NCBI GenBank assembly: GCA_037447455.1
Contig: JBBIGQ010000001.1
Span: 1 to 64,000 of the forward strand
DNA: 64,000 bases
Reading direction: 5' to 3'
Origin: BPGX01 sp037447455
GTDB lineage: Bacteria > Bacteroidota > Bacteroidia > B-17B0 > Aurantibacillaceae
Shown: in pieces, positions 8,506 through 18,444 of the stretch
Position numbering within the stretch: position 1 is the stretch's first letter
How the letters are laid out: every line of letters starts with the position of its first letter
Program-made: the position numbers and the translations under genes
The notes under the pieces: generated by a model
Told to the model about the DNA's origin: nothing
Databases searched by the model: none
The model's input: only the letters and a program-made list of their open reading frames with translations

Positions 8506-9620
8506 AATAGTGCAGAGTTATGATTAAAATCTTGTAAAATGATTTGTGCAATGTTTTTAGAGGCCTCTGGTTTTGAAAATTTTTGGATATTCTTGGATAA
8601 GGCATCTTGCAGTGTTTTGTTTTTCAAGAGATGATCTAATGTGCTCACCAATTGTTCGTTTACTTCAGCATCTTTTATCATAAATGCAGCGTGTTGATTA
8701 ACCATCGCCCGTGCATTTTGGGTTTGATGATCGTCTGTTACATTGGGGGAAGGAATAAGTATAGATGGCTTTGATACCACGCATAATTCTGCGATTGTAC
8801 TGGCGCCTGCTCTTGAAATTATTACATCAGCAGCGGCATACGCTTTATCCATTTCATAGATAAACTCTTTGTAAACTACATACGGGCATTCTAATTTCTT
8901 TTTCACATCAAAAGACAATTGAGAATAAAAATTTTTCCCCATTTGCCAGATGAGTTGAACACGATTCTGAATAAAATACTCTATATTGTCTAAAATTGCT
9001 TCATTTATACTTCTAGCACCCAAACTTCCACCCAATACCAATACAACAGGATGCGACGAATTAAGTTGAAAATGTTGAAGTGCTTTTTCCTTATTCAAAT
9101 TCAGCAAATCATTTCTCACAGGATTCCCGGTAAACACAATTTTATCTTTTGGAAAAAACATGTCCATATTTTCAAAAGCCACAAAGATTTTTTTTGCTCG
9201 CTTTGCCAGTAGTTTATTGGCAAGTCCAGCATACGCATTTTGTTCCTGAATATAGGTTGGAATATTTTGTAATTGCGCCATAAGTAATACCGGGAAACTT
9301 ACATATCCTCCTGTTCCAATTACAATATCGGGCTGAAACGCGCGAAGAATGTGCTTGACCTGTTGAATACTCTTTAAAAGATAAAAAGGAAGAAAAAAGT
9401 TTTTTAAGCTTATTTTTCTTTGCAGTCCGATAATGTCAATACCTCTTATTGTAAAGCCCGCTGCAGGTATTTTTTCCATTTCCATTCTTCCATTAGCCCC
9501 GACAAATAGTATATTGGCATTTGACTGGATTTCAAGAATAGAACGGGCGATAGCCAATGCAGGATAAATATGGCCACCCGTTCCGCCTCCGCTTAATATA
9601 ATATTCAAAGATGCTTTCAT
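8502..9620 (-). CDS. murG: Lipid II synthase MurG (UDP-GlcNAc transferase)
   Basis: GT28 glycosyltransferase that transfers GlcNAc to lipid I at the cytoplasmic face of the inner membrane, giving lipid II. The N-terminal G-loop GGTGGHIYPA starts at residue 12, the second G-loop GTGGYVSFP is intact, and the C-terminal domain has VLGGSLGAR and SRAGASTIAELC, which bind UDP-GlcNAc. At 372 aa it is standard. The start codon overlaps the ftsW stop by one base and the gene overlaps murC by 4 bases. Confidence 0.97.
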   Translation of the reverse strand: MKASLNIILSGGGTGGHIYPALAIARSILEIQSNANILFVGANGRMEMEKIPAAGFTIRGIDIIGLQRKISLKNFFLPFYLLKSIQQVKHILRAFQPDIVIGTGGYVSFPVLLMAQLQNIPTYIQEQNAYAGLANKLLAKRAKKIFVAFENMDMFFPKDKIVFTGNPVRNDLLNLNKEKALQHFQLNSSHPVVLVLGGSLGARSINEAILDNIEYFIQNRVQLIWQMGKNFYSQLSFDVKKKLECPYVVYKEFIYEMDKAYAAADVIISRAGASTIAELCVVSKPSILIPSPNVTDDHQTQNARAMVNQHAAFMIKDAEVNEQLVSTLDHLLKNKTLQDALSKNIQKFSKPEASKNIAQIILQDFNHNSALL

Positions 9621-10813
9621 CAGGATGTTGCTAAAGGTAATTTATCTTCCGGAACAGTTTCCAATATTGTTTTTTTAGATATTCTTTTTTCATGAATTTG
9701 TCTGCTGATATTGAGTATAATGCCAATATTGATACTTGAAAATACTATTGAAGTCCCTCCCATGCTGATAAATGGCAAGGGCTGTCCTGTCACTGGTATT
9801 AAATTAACAGCAACTGCCATGTTTACAATAGCTTGCAAAACCAGATTAAACGACAGGCCGGATACAAGATATGTATAAAACAAATTATCTGATTTTTGAG
9901 CAATTCGTATAGAACGAAAAAAGATAGTCAAAAATGCCAATGCAACCATTATTCCGGCAATTGAACCATACTCTTCAATAAGTATAGCATAAATAAAGTC
10001 AGAGTTTGCTTGCGGCAAAAATGCCCTTTGTGCACTGTTTCCGGGGCCTCTTCCAATAATAGGCCCGTTTGCAATGGCAATTTTGGCTTGTTCAATCTGA
10101 TAATTTGTTTTGCTATCTTGTTTTGAAAAATTTTCAATTCTGGATTTCCATGTTCTTCCTCTTGGAAAAGTATCCGGAAAAAAATATACAACAGAGATAA
10201 AAACCATTCCAGTAACCAATAAAATACCCAATATTTTGAGCAAAATTTTTACTTCAATATCACTTAAAAGTATCAGATAAAACACTGTTACTGCAAGAAG
10301 AAATGCAGTAGAAAAATTAGATAAAAGTATTAAACCGCAAATAATTAAAGTGGGGAATAGTACTTTTAATACAACACTTCTTACATCAATTAGTTTTTTT
10401 CTGTTAAAAGCCAGATTTCTTGCTATGAAAAAAATCAACATGATTTTTGCAATATCTGAAGATTGAAAAGTAATACCCAAGCCGGGAACTTCTACCCACC
10501 GGCTTGCTTCTCCTGATTTAACACCAGATACAAATGTATAAAGTAATAATGGAATGCTTAAAAGAAAACCAACAACACCAATGATATTAAAATGTTTGGC
10601 ATCAATTTTAATCTTATGAATAATGTAAATAAAAAATAAACCCACCAATGTAATACTAACGTGCTTAAATAAAAAATATTCTGAATGTCCATCTTTGTAG
10701 CGATAAGCCAAAGCAATGGAAGAACTGTACACCACTAATGTAGAAAAGATAGAGAGTGTAACAACTATCAACCAAATAGTTCTGTCTCCTTTTATAATAT
10801 TCAAAAAACGCAT
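9620..10813 (-). CDS. ftsW: Septal peptidoglycan polymerase FtsW (SEDS family)
   Basis: Polytopic SEDS glycosyltransferase that polymerises lipid II at the septum with its partner PBP, encoded upstream as ftsI. About ten hydrophobic segments span the 397 residues. The large loop contains RIENFSKQD and then GRGPGNSAQRAFLPQANSDFIY, matching the conserved FtsW/RodA stretch with the invariant Pro and Asp; the C-terminal region has PVTGQPLPFISMGGTS, also conserved. Its place between murD and murG supports FtsW over RodA. Confidence 0.95.
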   Translation of the reverse strand: MRFLNIIKGDRTIWLIVVTLSIFSTLVVYSSSIALAYRYKDGHSEYFLFKHVSITLVGLFFIYIIHKIKIDAKHFNIIGVVGFLLSIPLLLYTFVSGVKSGEASRWVEVPGLGITFQSSDIAKIMLIFFIARNLAFNRKKLIDVRSVVLKVLFPTLIICGLILLSNFSTAFLLAVTVFYLILLSDIEVKILLKILGILLVTGMVFISVVYFFPDTFPRGRTWKSRIENFSKQDSKTNYQIEQAKIAIANGPIIGRGPGNSAQRAFLPQANSDFIYAILIEEYGSIAGIMVALAFLTIFFRSIRIAQKSDNLFYTYLVSGLSFNLVLQAIVNMAVAVNLIPVTGQPLPFISMGGTSIVFSSINIGIILNISRQIHEKRISKKTILETVPEDKLPLATS

Positions 10814-10820
10814 AAGTAAA

Positions 10821-12164
10821 TTACAATTGTTTTACAATTGTTTTGAAGCGCTCTCCCCTTTCCTCATAACTTTTAAATAAATCAAAACTTGCACAGGCCG
10901 GCGATAACAATACCACATCGCCCTTTCTGGCTAAACGATAAGCGGACCGTACCGCATCTTCCATAGAATGCGTGTCAACAATCACAGGCACACTATTTTT
11001 AAATGCCTCAATAATTTTTTTATTGTCTTTACCTAAACACACAAGTGCCTTTACTTTTTCTTTTACCACTTCTAAAAGTTCGTTGTAATCATTTCCTTTA
11101 TCTTGTCCTCCGCATATCCATATCACCGGCTTTGTCTGGCTGCTCAATGCAAAGTACGCGGCATGCACAGTGGTTGCTTTGGAATCATTGACATAATCAA
11201 CCCCATTTACAGTTACAACATACTCCAGACGATGTTCCAGATTTTCAAAGGTTCTGAAACTTTCACGAATAATTTCATTTTTAATCTCTGCTATTCTGGA
11301 TGGCAGAGCGGCGGCCAAGGCATTGTAAATGTTGTGCCTTCCTTTTAATCCTAATTCTACTACATTCATAAGATTGGTTTTTAATTGATTGGTTTGTATA
11401 ATGATGTGTTGGTTTTCAATCCAGGCACCATCTGTATTTAAATTCCTTTCAATAGAAAAAGGTAACTGAACAGATGGTATGTTCTTTTTTTTTAAAGTGC
11501 TTGTAATAGTGTCGTCATCTGCATTGTATATGAAATAATTTTTTTCATTTTGATTTTGAAGTATTCTGAACTTTGATTCAATATAATTTTGCATTGAGCC
11601 ATCGTATCTATTCAGATGATTTCTTGAAATGTTGGTAAGAATGGCGATGTACGGATGAAAAGAATACGAACTGTCCAGCTGAAATGAACTGACTTCCAGA
11701 ATATACCAGTCATACGCTCGTGTCGCCACTTCTCTTGCAAAACTGACGCCAATATTCCCGGCAAGACAAACATTATATCCCGCCAACTTAAAGGTATGAT
11801 AAATCCAGGAAGTGGTAGTGGATTTACCATTTGTACCGGTTACAGCCACTATTTTGGCATTTGTAAAACGTTGAGCAAAGTCCAGTTCAGAAATTACCGG
11901 TATATTTTTCTCTTTTAGTTTTTTTACAATAGGCACATTCAGAGGAATACCCGGACTAATAATAACTTCATGTGCAGATAATATGATGGTTTCATCGTGT
12001 TGTCCCTGTTCATACAAAATAGAATGCTCTTCCAATTGTTTTTTATAATCATCACTTATGGTACCATGATCTGTAACAAATACATCATACCCTTGCTTTT
12101 TAGCTAGAATAGCGCTGCCAACTCCCGACTCACCAGCACCTAATATGACGATTTTTTGAGTCAT
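10821..12164 (-). CDS. murD: UDP-N-acetylmuramoylalanine--D-glutamate ligase MurD
   Basis: Adds D-Glu to UDP-MurNAc-L-Ala in the cytoplasm. The N-terminal loop GAGESGVGSA (9-18) binds the UDP part, GTNGKSTTT (110-118) is the ATP loop, and YVNDSKATTVHA carries the conserved Asn-Asp-Ser-Lys of MurD. WICGGQDKGNDY and LLSPACASFD in domain 3 are typical. At 447 aa it is normal. It is 7 bases upstream of ftsW and 4 bases downstream of mraY. Confidence 0.97.
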   Translation of the reverse strand: MTQKIVILGAGESGVGSAILAKKQGYDVFVTDHGTISDDYKKQLEEHSILYEQGQHDETIILSAHEVIISPGIPLNVPIVKKLKEKNIPVISELDFAQRFTNAKIVAVTGTNGKSTTTSWIYHTFKLAGYNVCLAGNIGVSFAREVATRAYDWYILEVSSFQLDSSYSFHPYIAILTNISRNHLNRYDGSMQNYIESKFRILQNQNEKNYFIYNADDDTITSTLKKKNIPSVQLPFSIERNLNTDGAWIENQHIIIQTNQLKTNLMNVVELGLKGRHNIYNALAAALPSRIAEIKNEIIRESFRTFENLEHRLEYVVTVNGVDYVNDSKATTVHAAYFALSSQTKPVIWICGGQDKGNDYNELLEVVKEKVKALVCLGKDNKKIIEAFKNSVPVIVDTHSMEDAVRSAYRLARKGDVVLLSPACASFDLFKSYEERGERFKTIVKQL

Positions 12165-12168
12165 AGAT

Positions 12169-13443
12169 TTATCGTAATTTCAGAGTAATGATAGATAAAG
12201 CTGCCAGCAAGATGCCGACGATTAAAAACCGCATCACAATTTTGGATTCGTGATAACCCAGTTTTTGAAAGTGATGATGCAGCGGTGCCATCTTAAATAA
12301 GCGATGTTCTTTGGCATATCCAATACCTCTTTTTTTCTTTTGGTATTTAAAGTAGGTCACCTGCAATATCACGGATAAATTTTCCACTAAAAATATTCCG
12401 CAGAGTATTGGTAATAACAATTCTTTCCGAATAGCAATGGCAAAAACAGCAATGATGCCACCAATCGTTAAACTACCGGTGTCGCCCATAAATACTTGTG
12501 CCGGATAGGTATTGTACCAAAGAAAACCAATGCACGCCCCTACAAATGCTGAAATAAAAATCACCAATTCGCCAGTATTAGGGATGTACATAATATTAAG
12601 GTAATCTGAAAATATTCTATTACCGGATACGTATGCTAATATCCCGAGCGTTACACCAATGATAGCGCTTGTTCCACTTGCCAATCCGTCTATTCCATCG
12701 GTAATGTTGGCGCCATTAGAAACTGCTGTAACAATCAGAATAACAATGGGAATAAAAACAATCCATCCATATTTTTCACACTCATCACACAACCATGCTA
12801 TCAAGCTAGAATAATTTAATTCATTATTCTTTACAAACGGAATAGTGGTCTTTAAACATTTTGATTCATTTTTTGCATAAATAGGGATATTTATTTTTTC
12901 CTGATTTTCGGTTTTCTTATCATCAATGTATGCCCACGCTTCTTTCTGATTGGAAATAATTCGTTCCCGTATCACTACATCCGGATGAAAGTACAATACT
13001 ATCGCTACAATCAAACCAATACCAATCTGACCAATTACTTTAAATTTTCCTTTTAATCCTTCTTTATCTTTTTTGAAAACTTTAATATAATCATCTAAAA
13101 AACCAATTGTGCCAAGCCATAAAGTAGTTATCAGCATTAAAATAATATAAATATTATTTAATTTGGCTAATAACAAACTGGGAATGATAATAGCAGCAAT
13201 GATGATAATACCGCCCATCGTCGGTGTGCCTGCTTTTTGTTTTTCACCGTCTAAACCAAGATCACGGATTGTTTCACCAATTTGTTTTTTTCTGATAAAT
13301 TCTATAATTTTTTTACCAAAAACAAGAGAAATAATCAAGGAAAAAATCAAGGCCAATGCGGCACGAAATGTAATGTAACGAAAAACACCGGCCCCGGGAA
13401 GGTTGTAGACCTCATGTAGATATTTGAATAAATAGTACAACAT
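12169..13443 (-). CDS. mraY: Phospho-MurNAc-pentapeptide translocase MraY
   Basis: Integral membrane enzyme that makes lipid I from UDP-MurNAc-pentapeptide and undecaprenyl phosphate. Conserved cytoplasmic elements are KAGTPTMGG (70-78), the Mg-binding DDY (117-119), NITDGIDGLA (246-255), GDTGSL and the histidine-rich MAPLHHHF. About ten membrane segments are visible. At 424 aa it is longer than the 360-aa E. coli enzyme because of a hydrophilic insert at about 155-225, containing ESKCLKTTIPF and WLCDECEKYG, between two membrane segments. Such an insert is usual for Bacteroidota. Confidence 0.97.
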   Translation of the reverse strand: MLYYLFKYLHEVYNLPGAGVFRYITFRAALALIFSLIISLVFGKKIIEFIRKKQIGETIRDLGLDGEKQKAGTPTMGGIIIIAAIIIPSLLLAKLNNIYIILMLITTLWLGTIGFLDDYIKVFKKDKEGLKGKFKVIGQIGIGLIVAIVLYFHPDVVIRERIISNQKEAWAYIDDKKTENQEKINIPIYAKNESKCLKTTIPFVKNNELNYSSLIAWLCDECEKYGWIVFIPIVILIVTAVSNGANITDGIDGLASGTSAIIGVTLGILAYVSGNRIFSDYLNIMYIPNTGELVIFISAFVGACIGFLWYNTYPAQVFMGDTGSLTIGGIIAVFAIAIRKELLLPILCGIFLVENLSVILQVTYFKYQKKKRGIGYAKEHRLFKMAPLHHHFQKLGYHESKIVMRFLIVGILLAALSIITLKLR

Positions 13444-13448
13444 AGTTT

Positions 13449-14906
13449 TTAGTTCAATTGTTTTAAGTAATCGTCAATTTTTTGATAATCATCAAAAGAA
13501 TGCTTTACACCTTTAATTTCCTGATAGGTTTCATGTCCTTTGCCGGCTAAGAGAATGATATCTTCATTTTGGGCCATTTGTACTGCCACTTGTATTGCTT
13601 CATCCCTATCTACTATACTGATTGTTTTTCTTTTATCTTGAAAAGAAAGCCCTTGTTCCATTTGATGGATGATTTCTTTTGGATCTTCGTTTCTTGGATT
13701 ATCAGATGTAAGTATCACTTTATCGCTGTATCTACAGGCAATTTTTGCCATAATGGGTCTTTTCGCCACATCTCTGTTTCCTCCGCATCCGATAATGGTT
13801 ATAATATTTTGATGTTCTTGACGAAGATCTTTGATGGTTTTCAAAACATTGTCAAGTGCATCGGGCGTATGTGCATAATCTACAATTCCTGTTATACCAT
13901 TGTGATGTACTATCTGAAAGCGTCCCTTTGCCGGATTCAGATTACTTAATGCCTTCAAAACAGCATCTTCTTCTTGTTTCATGATTTTAGCAACACTATA
14001 TGCCGTCAGGATATTGTAAATATTAAATTTTCCAATCAGCTTTATCCAGAGCTCTTTACCATTTATCTGAATGAGTGTTCCATGTATGTGCTGTTCTAAA
14101 ATTCTGGCTTTAAAATCAGCCATGGAATGTAAAGCATAGGTGAAAGATTCTGCTCTGGTATTTTGTATCATATACATACCATTTTTATCATCTTTGTTTG
14201 TCAAAGCAAAACTTGTTGGAGATAGATTATCAAAAAACATTTTTTTACAATCTCTGTAATTGTCAAACGTTCCATGATAATCTAAGTGATCGTGTGTCAG
14301 GTTAGTAAAAACACCGCCTTTGAAATGAAGCCCGGCAATACGTTTTTGATGCACGCCTATGGAACTTACTTCTGTAAACACATATTCACAAGATGCTTGT
14401 GCCATTTGATGTAATAATTGATTGAACTGAAGAGCATCAGGGGTTGTGTGTGTGGAAGGTAATACGTGATCATTAATTTTATTTTCTATCGTTGAAATCA
14501 GTCCACATGAATGACCTAAAGCCCGAAAGAGTTGGTAAAGCAAAGTAACCGTCGTTGTTTTTCCATTAGTGCCTGTAACACCTATTAAATGTAACTTATG
14601 GCTTGGTGTATCATAAAACGCATGGGCTATTTGTCCTAATGCTTCGGCTGTATCTTTTACCTGAATATAGGTAACAGAAGGTAGGATTTTGTCGGGTAAC
14701 TCTTCACATACTATCGCAATCGCGCCTTTCTTTATTACCTCTGGAATAAATTGATGTGCATCTACTGTTCTGCCTTTTACTGCAATGAATAAAGAGTTGG
14801 AAGCAATTTCCTTAGAATTATTAGAAATAGAATAAATGCCGATATCGTCTTTACCTAAAATCTGAATGGTTTGAATAGAACGAATTATATCTTTTAATTT
14901 CTTCAT
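13449..14906 (-). CDS. murE: UDP-MurNAc-tripeptide synthetase MurE, meso-DAP type
   Basis: Adds the third stem-peptide residue in the cytoplasm. The P-loop TGTNGKTTT is at 111-119, and THDHLDYHG and DYAHTPDA are family motifs. The specificity loop reads DNPRNEDP at 402-409, the signature of enzymes that select meso-diaminopimelate over lysine, so the cell wall should be the DAP type. At 485 aa it is standard. The gene lies 9 bases after ftsI and 5 before mraY. Confidence 0.97.
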   Translation of the reverse strand: MKKLKDIIRSIQTIQILGKDDIGIYSISNNSKEIASNSLFIAVKGRTVDAHQFIPEVIKKGAIAIVCEELPDKILPSVTYIQVKDTAEALGQIAHAFYDTPSHKLHLIGVTGTNGKTTTVTLLYQLFRALGHSCGLISTIENKINDHVLPSTHTTPDALQFNQLLHQMAQASCEYVFTEVSSIGVHQKRIAGLHFKGGVFTNLTHDHLDYHGTFDNYRDCKKMFFDNLSPTSFALTNKDDKNGMYMIQNTRAESFTYALHSMADFKARILEQHIHGTLIQINGKELWIKLIGKFNIYNILTAYSVAKIMKQEEDAVLKALSNLNPAKGRFQIVHHNGITGIVDYAHTPDALDNVLKTIKDLRQEHQNIITIIGCGGNRDVAKRPIMAKIACRYSDKVILTSDNPRNEDPKEIIHQMEQGLSFQDKRKTISIVDRDEAIQVAVQMAQNEDIILLAGKGHETYQEIKGVKHSFDDYQKIDDYLKQLN

Positions 14907-14915
14907 TGGCTAATA

Positions 14916-17039
14916 TCAAATTTTAGAATTTAAGGTAAGAATAAGTTTTTGCCCTTTTCTGATTGGAGTATTTGGCGGAATGGATTGATCTGTTATCCAT
15001 CCTTGCCCTTTAACAAATACATTTAATCCTTTATTTTCCAAAACAGGTAATATTTCACACACAGACATTCCTTTAAGATTAGGCATCCTGTTTTTCTGAA
15101 TTAAATACATTGGATGTTCCGGATTTTGATGGTACTGAATGCTATCTTCACGAATACTTGAGAGAAGAGTTGCTTTGTTGGAAACCGACGGAATTGGTAA
15201 GCCCAATATATTACTTAAGTAGTTTAACTTTTCTGTTGGAACACCGCTGATAAATGGCAAGTGTATAATCTGATTTTTTCTTTCATTAAGTGGTAAAATG
15301 GTTTGTACATTGATGGCATAAACTTTTTCAGCAATTTCTTTAAATACCGGTCCCGCTACAAGTCCGCCGTAATAAATACCTTTACTTGGTGAATGAATGG
15401 TTATGACACAGGTATAAATAGGATTTTCAAAAGGAAAAAATCCAACAAAAGAAGCCAAATAGGTTTTGTCGTTATTATTCGTGTAATATCTACCTTTTTT
15501 GGCAATCTGTGCGGTTCCAGTTTTGCCGGCTACTTTAAATGTTGTGATGTTTAAGCTTTTAGCTGTCCCACTCTCTACTACCGCTCTTAATAATTCTCTG
15601 GCTTTTTGAATGGTAGAAGATTTGAGAACGTTTTGAGAAAGAATTTGTGGTGTAAAAGAAGTGATGGCTTTACCATTGTATTCCAGACGTTCCACAAACA
15701 TGGGCTTTACAATCGTGCCATTATTAGCCACCAGATTGTAAAGCATTAAAATGTGCAATGGTGTCAATAATGTCTCATACCCAATGCTCATCCATGGTAA
15801 GCTTGTTCCATACCAATCCTTATCTTTTGGCTTTTTAATTTTCGGAATACCTTCACCAGGAATTTCTATGTTATATGGCTTATCCAGATGAAAACGTGAT
15901 AAATGATAAACAAAGCGTTCCGGATTTTTTGAAAAGTATTTGGTAACAATCTGACTAATTCCCACATTAGACGATGTTTCAAAAGCTTCTTTTAAAGTGA
16001 TGATGGTATTGTGTGGTGGATGGGCATCTTTCATTTTTTGATTGTAATAACTCACTTCACCATTACCTACTTTTATTTTTTCATCTATACTTACATCGTA
16101 CTCTTCAAACAATGCCAGAATGGAAGCAAGTTTAAATGTAGAGCCCGGCTCTGAAGGATATCCTATTGCAAAGTTTAAAGTTTCTTCATAGGTAATGCTG
16201 TCTTTTTTTACAAGATTAGCAATGGCTTTGATTTTTCCGGTTTTAGTTTCCATGAGTATTACACTGCCATAAGTGGCCTGATTTTTTATCAATGCTTTTA
16301 GTAAGGCATGCTCTGCTACATCCTGTATGTTTATATCCAGTGTTGTAACAATATCTTTACCGTGTCTGGCCTGTATTTCCTCATCATCGTTAATTGGGCG
16401 CCACACGTCACCGGCAATTTTTTGCATCAAACGTTTTCCGGATACACCGCGTAAAATAGAATCATACGCTCCTTCTAAGCCAACGGGCTTGATGTTTTCT
16501 CTGGCCATTCCGATAGTGCGTGCGGCCAGGTATTTAAATGGCAAAATTCTTTTGCTGGTTTGAAAAACAACTAATCCACCTTTTCTGCCATTTCTCAAAA
16601 TGGGAAATTTTTTCACTTCTTGTAACTGTTGGTAACTTGCCTTTTGTTTGATTAAAATATATCGGTCTCCTTCCTGTCGGGCTTTGTTTAATAGGTTTAA
16701 ATACTGTTGTTTGCTTTTTTGTGTGAACAGTTTACTGAGCATAAGTGCTAATGAATCTTTTTTTTGATTAAATGTTTTATCATCCAATCCGGGCACATTC
16801 ACATCAATGCCTATATCATAGAATGGTAAAGAAGTTGCCAAAAGATTGTAGTGTTGATCATAGATATTCCCTCTGGACGCCTCTACTTCAACAAACTTGG
16901 TGGTAATTTCTTTTGATCTTTTTCTCCAATACTCTCCGTCTTTGAATTGAATAACGTATATTTTATAAAATATAAAGCAACCAATCGTCAGGAAAAAAAC
17001 AAAAGTCAGGTTGGTTTTTATGTTAATAGAGTTGTTCAT
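14916..17039 (-). CDS. ftsI: Septal transpeptidase FtsI/PBP with C-terminal PASTA domain
   Basis: Division-specific class B penicillin-binding protein that cross-links septal peptidoglycan. One membrane anchor (about 10-30) is followed by the dimerisation domain (SRGNIYD near 55) and the transpeptidase domain with catalytic STFK at 300-303, SSN at 356-358 and KTGT at 506-509. The last 55 residues, from PNLKGMSVCEIL to KLILTL, form a PASTA module, common in Bacteroidota FtsI and absent from E. coli FtsI. At 707 aa the length fits this phylum. It sits 5 bases from ftsL. Confidence 0.96.
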   Translation of the reverse strand: MNNSINIKTNLTFVFFLTIGCFIFYKIYVIQFKDGEYWRKRSKEITTKFVEVEASRGNIYDQHYNLLATSLPFYDIGIDVNVPGLDDKTFNQKKDSLALMLSKLFTQKSKQQYLNLLNKARQEGDRYILIKQKASYQQLQEVKKFPILRNGRKGGLVVFQTSKRILPFKYLAARTIGMARENIKPVGLEGAYDSILRGVSGKRLMQKIAGDVWRPINDDEEIQARHGKDIVTTLDINIQDVAEHALLKALIKNQATYGSVILMETKTGKIKAIANLVKKDSITYEETLNFAIGYPSEPGSTFKLASILALFEEYDVSIDEKIKVGNGEVSYYNQKMKDAHPPHNTIITLKEAFETSSNVGISQIVTKYFSKNPERFVYHLSRFHLDKPYNIEIPGEGIPKIKKPKDKDWYGTSLPWMSIGYETLLTPLHILMLYNLVANNGTIVKPMFVERLEYNGKAITSFTPQILSQNVLKSSTIQKARELLRAVVESGTAKSLNITTFKVAGKTGTAQIAKKGRYYTNNNDKTYLASFVGFFPFENPIYTCVITIHSPSKGIYYGGLVAGPVFKEIAEKVYAINVQTILPLNERKNQIIHLPFISGVPTEKLNYLSNILGLPIPSVSNKATLLSSIREDSIQYHQNPEHPMYLIQKNRMPNLKGMSVCEILPVLENKGLNVFVKGQGWITDQSIPPNTPIRKGQKLILTLNSKI

Positions 17040-17044
17040 AAGTA

Positions 17045-17494
17045 TCAGTATATCTGAATAGTGGTATCTTGATTGAGTATTAAGTAAGGTTGCTGTGTAG
17101 GTTCTTTTAATCCTAATGGCTCCACTCTTTTCGCCACTTCACTTTGTTTGCTTAAAAACATTAGTTCCGATTTAGTAATAATATATTGTGAGCGCAGTTC
17201 CTTTAATTCTTTATTGAGTTTATTAATATCTCTGATTTTTTTATCGGCGATGTTGCCATTTGTAATGTATAGTACCCCAAGAATCACTAGAAAAATAAAG
17301 TAGTAAATATGTTTTTGTGTATCGGATGTTTCTAAATACCTGGCCCCAAAGATGTAAGCCAATAATCGCACTATAAGCCCTCTGGATTGTTGGGGTTTTT
17401 CTTTCTTTTCAGTAATAGTAGCCGTGTCCTGTTCTTTAGTTGATTTCGCATCAGGTACTTGTTCTTTTATTAATAATTTATTCTTTTTACTCAT
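17045..17494 (-). CDS. ftsL: FtsL-like division protein
   Basis: Small bitopic protein placed as ftsL between rsmH and ftsI. A hydrophilic, charged N-terminus of about 60 residues precedes one membrane segment (about 63-79), then a short coiled-coil-prone stretch with INKLNKELKELRSQYIITKSEL and a 30-residue tail. Division proteins of this type show little sequence conservation, so the call relies on position, size and topology. It overlaps rsmH by 4 bases. The cytoplasmic tail is longer than in E. coli FtsL, as is usual for Bacteroidota. Confidence 0.85.
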   Translation of the reverse strand: MSKKNKLLIKEQVPDAKSTKEQDTATITEKKEKPQQSRGLIVRLLAYIFGARYLETSDTQKHIYYFIFLVILGVLYITNGNIADKKIRDINKLNKELKELRSQYIITKSELMFLSKQSEVAKRVEPLGLKEPTQQPYLILNQDTTIQIY

Positions 17495-18414
17495 AATTGT
17501 GCTGTTTTTTCTGCAGCTCTCAGTTTAGCGCTTCTGGATGATGGATTTTTCTGTATTTCTTCTGGGGTGGGGGTTATGGCTTTTTTGGTTAAAATTTGAA
17601 ACGGGTAATGTGTTTTTCCAAAAATAAGATCCGGCATTAGTTCTTTATCGGTATGTCCGTGTATCATATAATGTTTAACGATTTTGTCTTCTAAAGAATG
17701 GTACGTTAAAATCACCAATCTAGCCTTGTCTTCTAATAATTCATAAATCTGATTCAGAAAATTTTTCAGGTGTTCTACTTCTTTATTGACTTCTATTCGT
17801 ATGGCCTGAAAAATTTGAGATAGCACAGGGTAATCTTTTACTTTAGGCAAAACGGGCCTTACTGCTTCTACCAGATCAAAGGTGGTTTCTATAGTTTGGT
17901 GAAATCGGTATTTAACAATGGCATGGGCAATTTTTTTACTGTTTTTTAAATCACTGTATTCTTTTAACAACTTTGCCAATTGGGTTTCACTGTAATTATT
18001 TACTACTTCACGGGCTGTAAGGGTTTGCTTTTGATTCATTCGCATATCTAATGGGTAATTAAGCCGATAAGAGAAGCCGCGTTCTGCTGTTTGCAACTGA
18101 TGAAGCGAAACGCCTAAATCGGCAAGAATACCATTGACCTTATAGATTTTATAGAAATGCAACCATTGTGTAAGGTGAGAAAAGTTGTATGGTATAAAAA
18201 GAAGACGATTATCCTGAATGATATTTTTTTGAGCATCTTTATCTTGATCAAAAGCAATGAGTTTTCCTCTTTCAGACAGTTTTTCAAGAATAGCACGAGA
18301 ATGCCCGCCGCCCCCAAAAGTAGCATCCACATATACTCCATCAGAATGTATGTTAAGATATTCTATACATTCTTTGAGCATCACAGGGGTATGATAGGTT
18401 TGAGTAGAATTCAT
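17491..18414 (-). CDS. rsmH: 16S rRNA (cytosine1402-N4)-methyltransferase RsmH (MraW)
   Basis: Methylates N4 of C1402 in the decoding centre of 16S rRNA using S-adenosylmethionine. VDATFGGGGHSRAIL starting near residue 29 is the SAM-binding motif; ADLGVSLHQLQTAERGFSYR and DMRMNQ are RsmH-specific, and ILTYHSLEDKIVKHY is the conserved C-terminal element. At 307 aa it is normal. It starts 30 bases after mraZ and overlaps ftsL by 4 bases. Confidence 0.97.
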   Translation of the reverse strand: MNSTQTYHTPVMLKECIEYLNIHSDGVYVDATFGGGGHSRAILEKLSERGKLIAFDQDKDAQKNIIQDNRLLFIPYNFSHLTQWLHFYKIYKVNGILADLGVSLHQLQTAERGFSYRLNYPLDMRMNQKQTLTAREVVNNYSETQLAKLLKEYSDLKNSKKIAHAIVKYRFHQTIETTFDLVEAVRPVLPKVKDYPVLSQIFQAIRIEVNKEVEHLKNFLNQIYELLEDKARLVILTYHSLEDKIVKHYMIHGHTDKELMPDLIFGKTHYPFQILTKKAITPTPEEIQKNPSSRSAKLRAAEKTAQL

Positions 18415-18444
18415 CCGAATGCTTTATATTAAAAATGAGTGCGT

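Noticed and set aside
12640..12980. Hydrophilic insert in MraY as a novelty
   Set aside because: An insert of this kind is usual for Bacteroidota MraY and not a finding.
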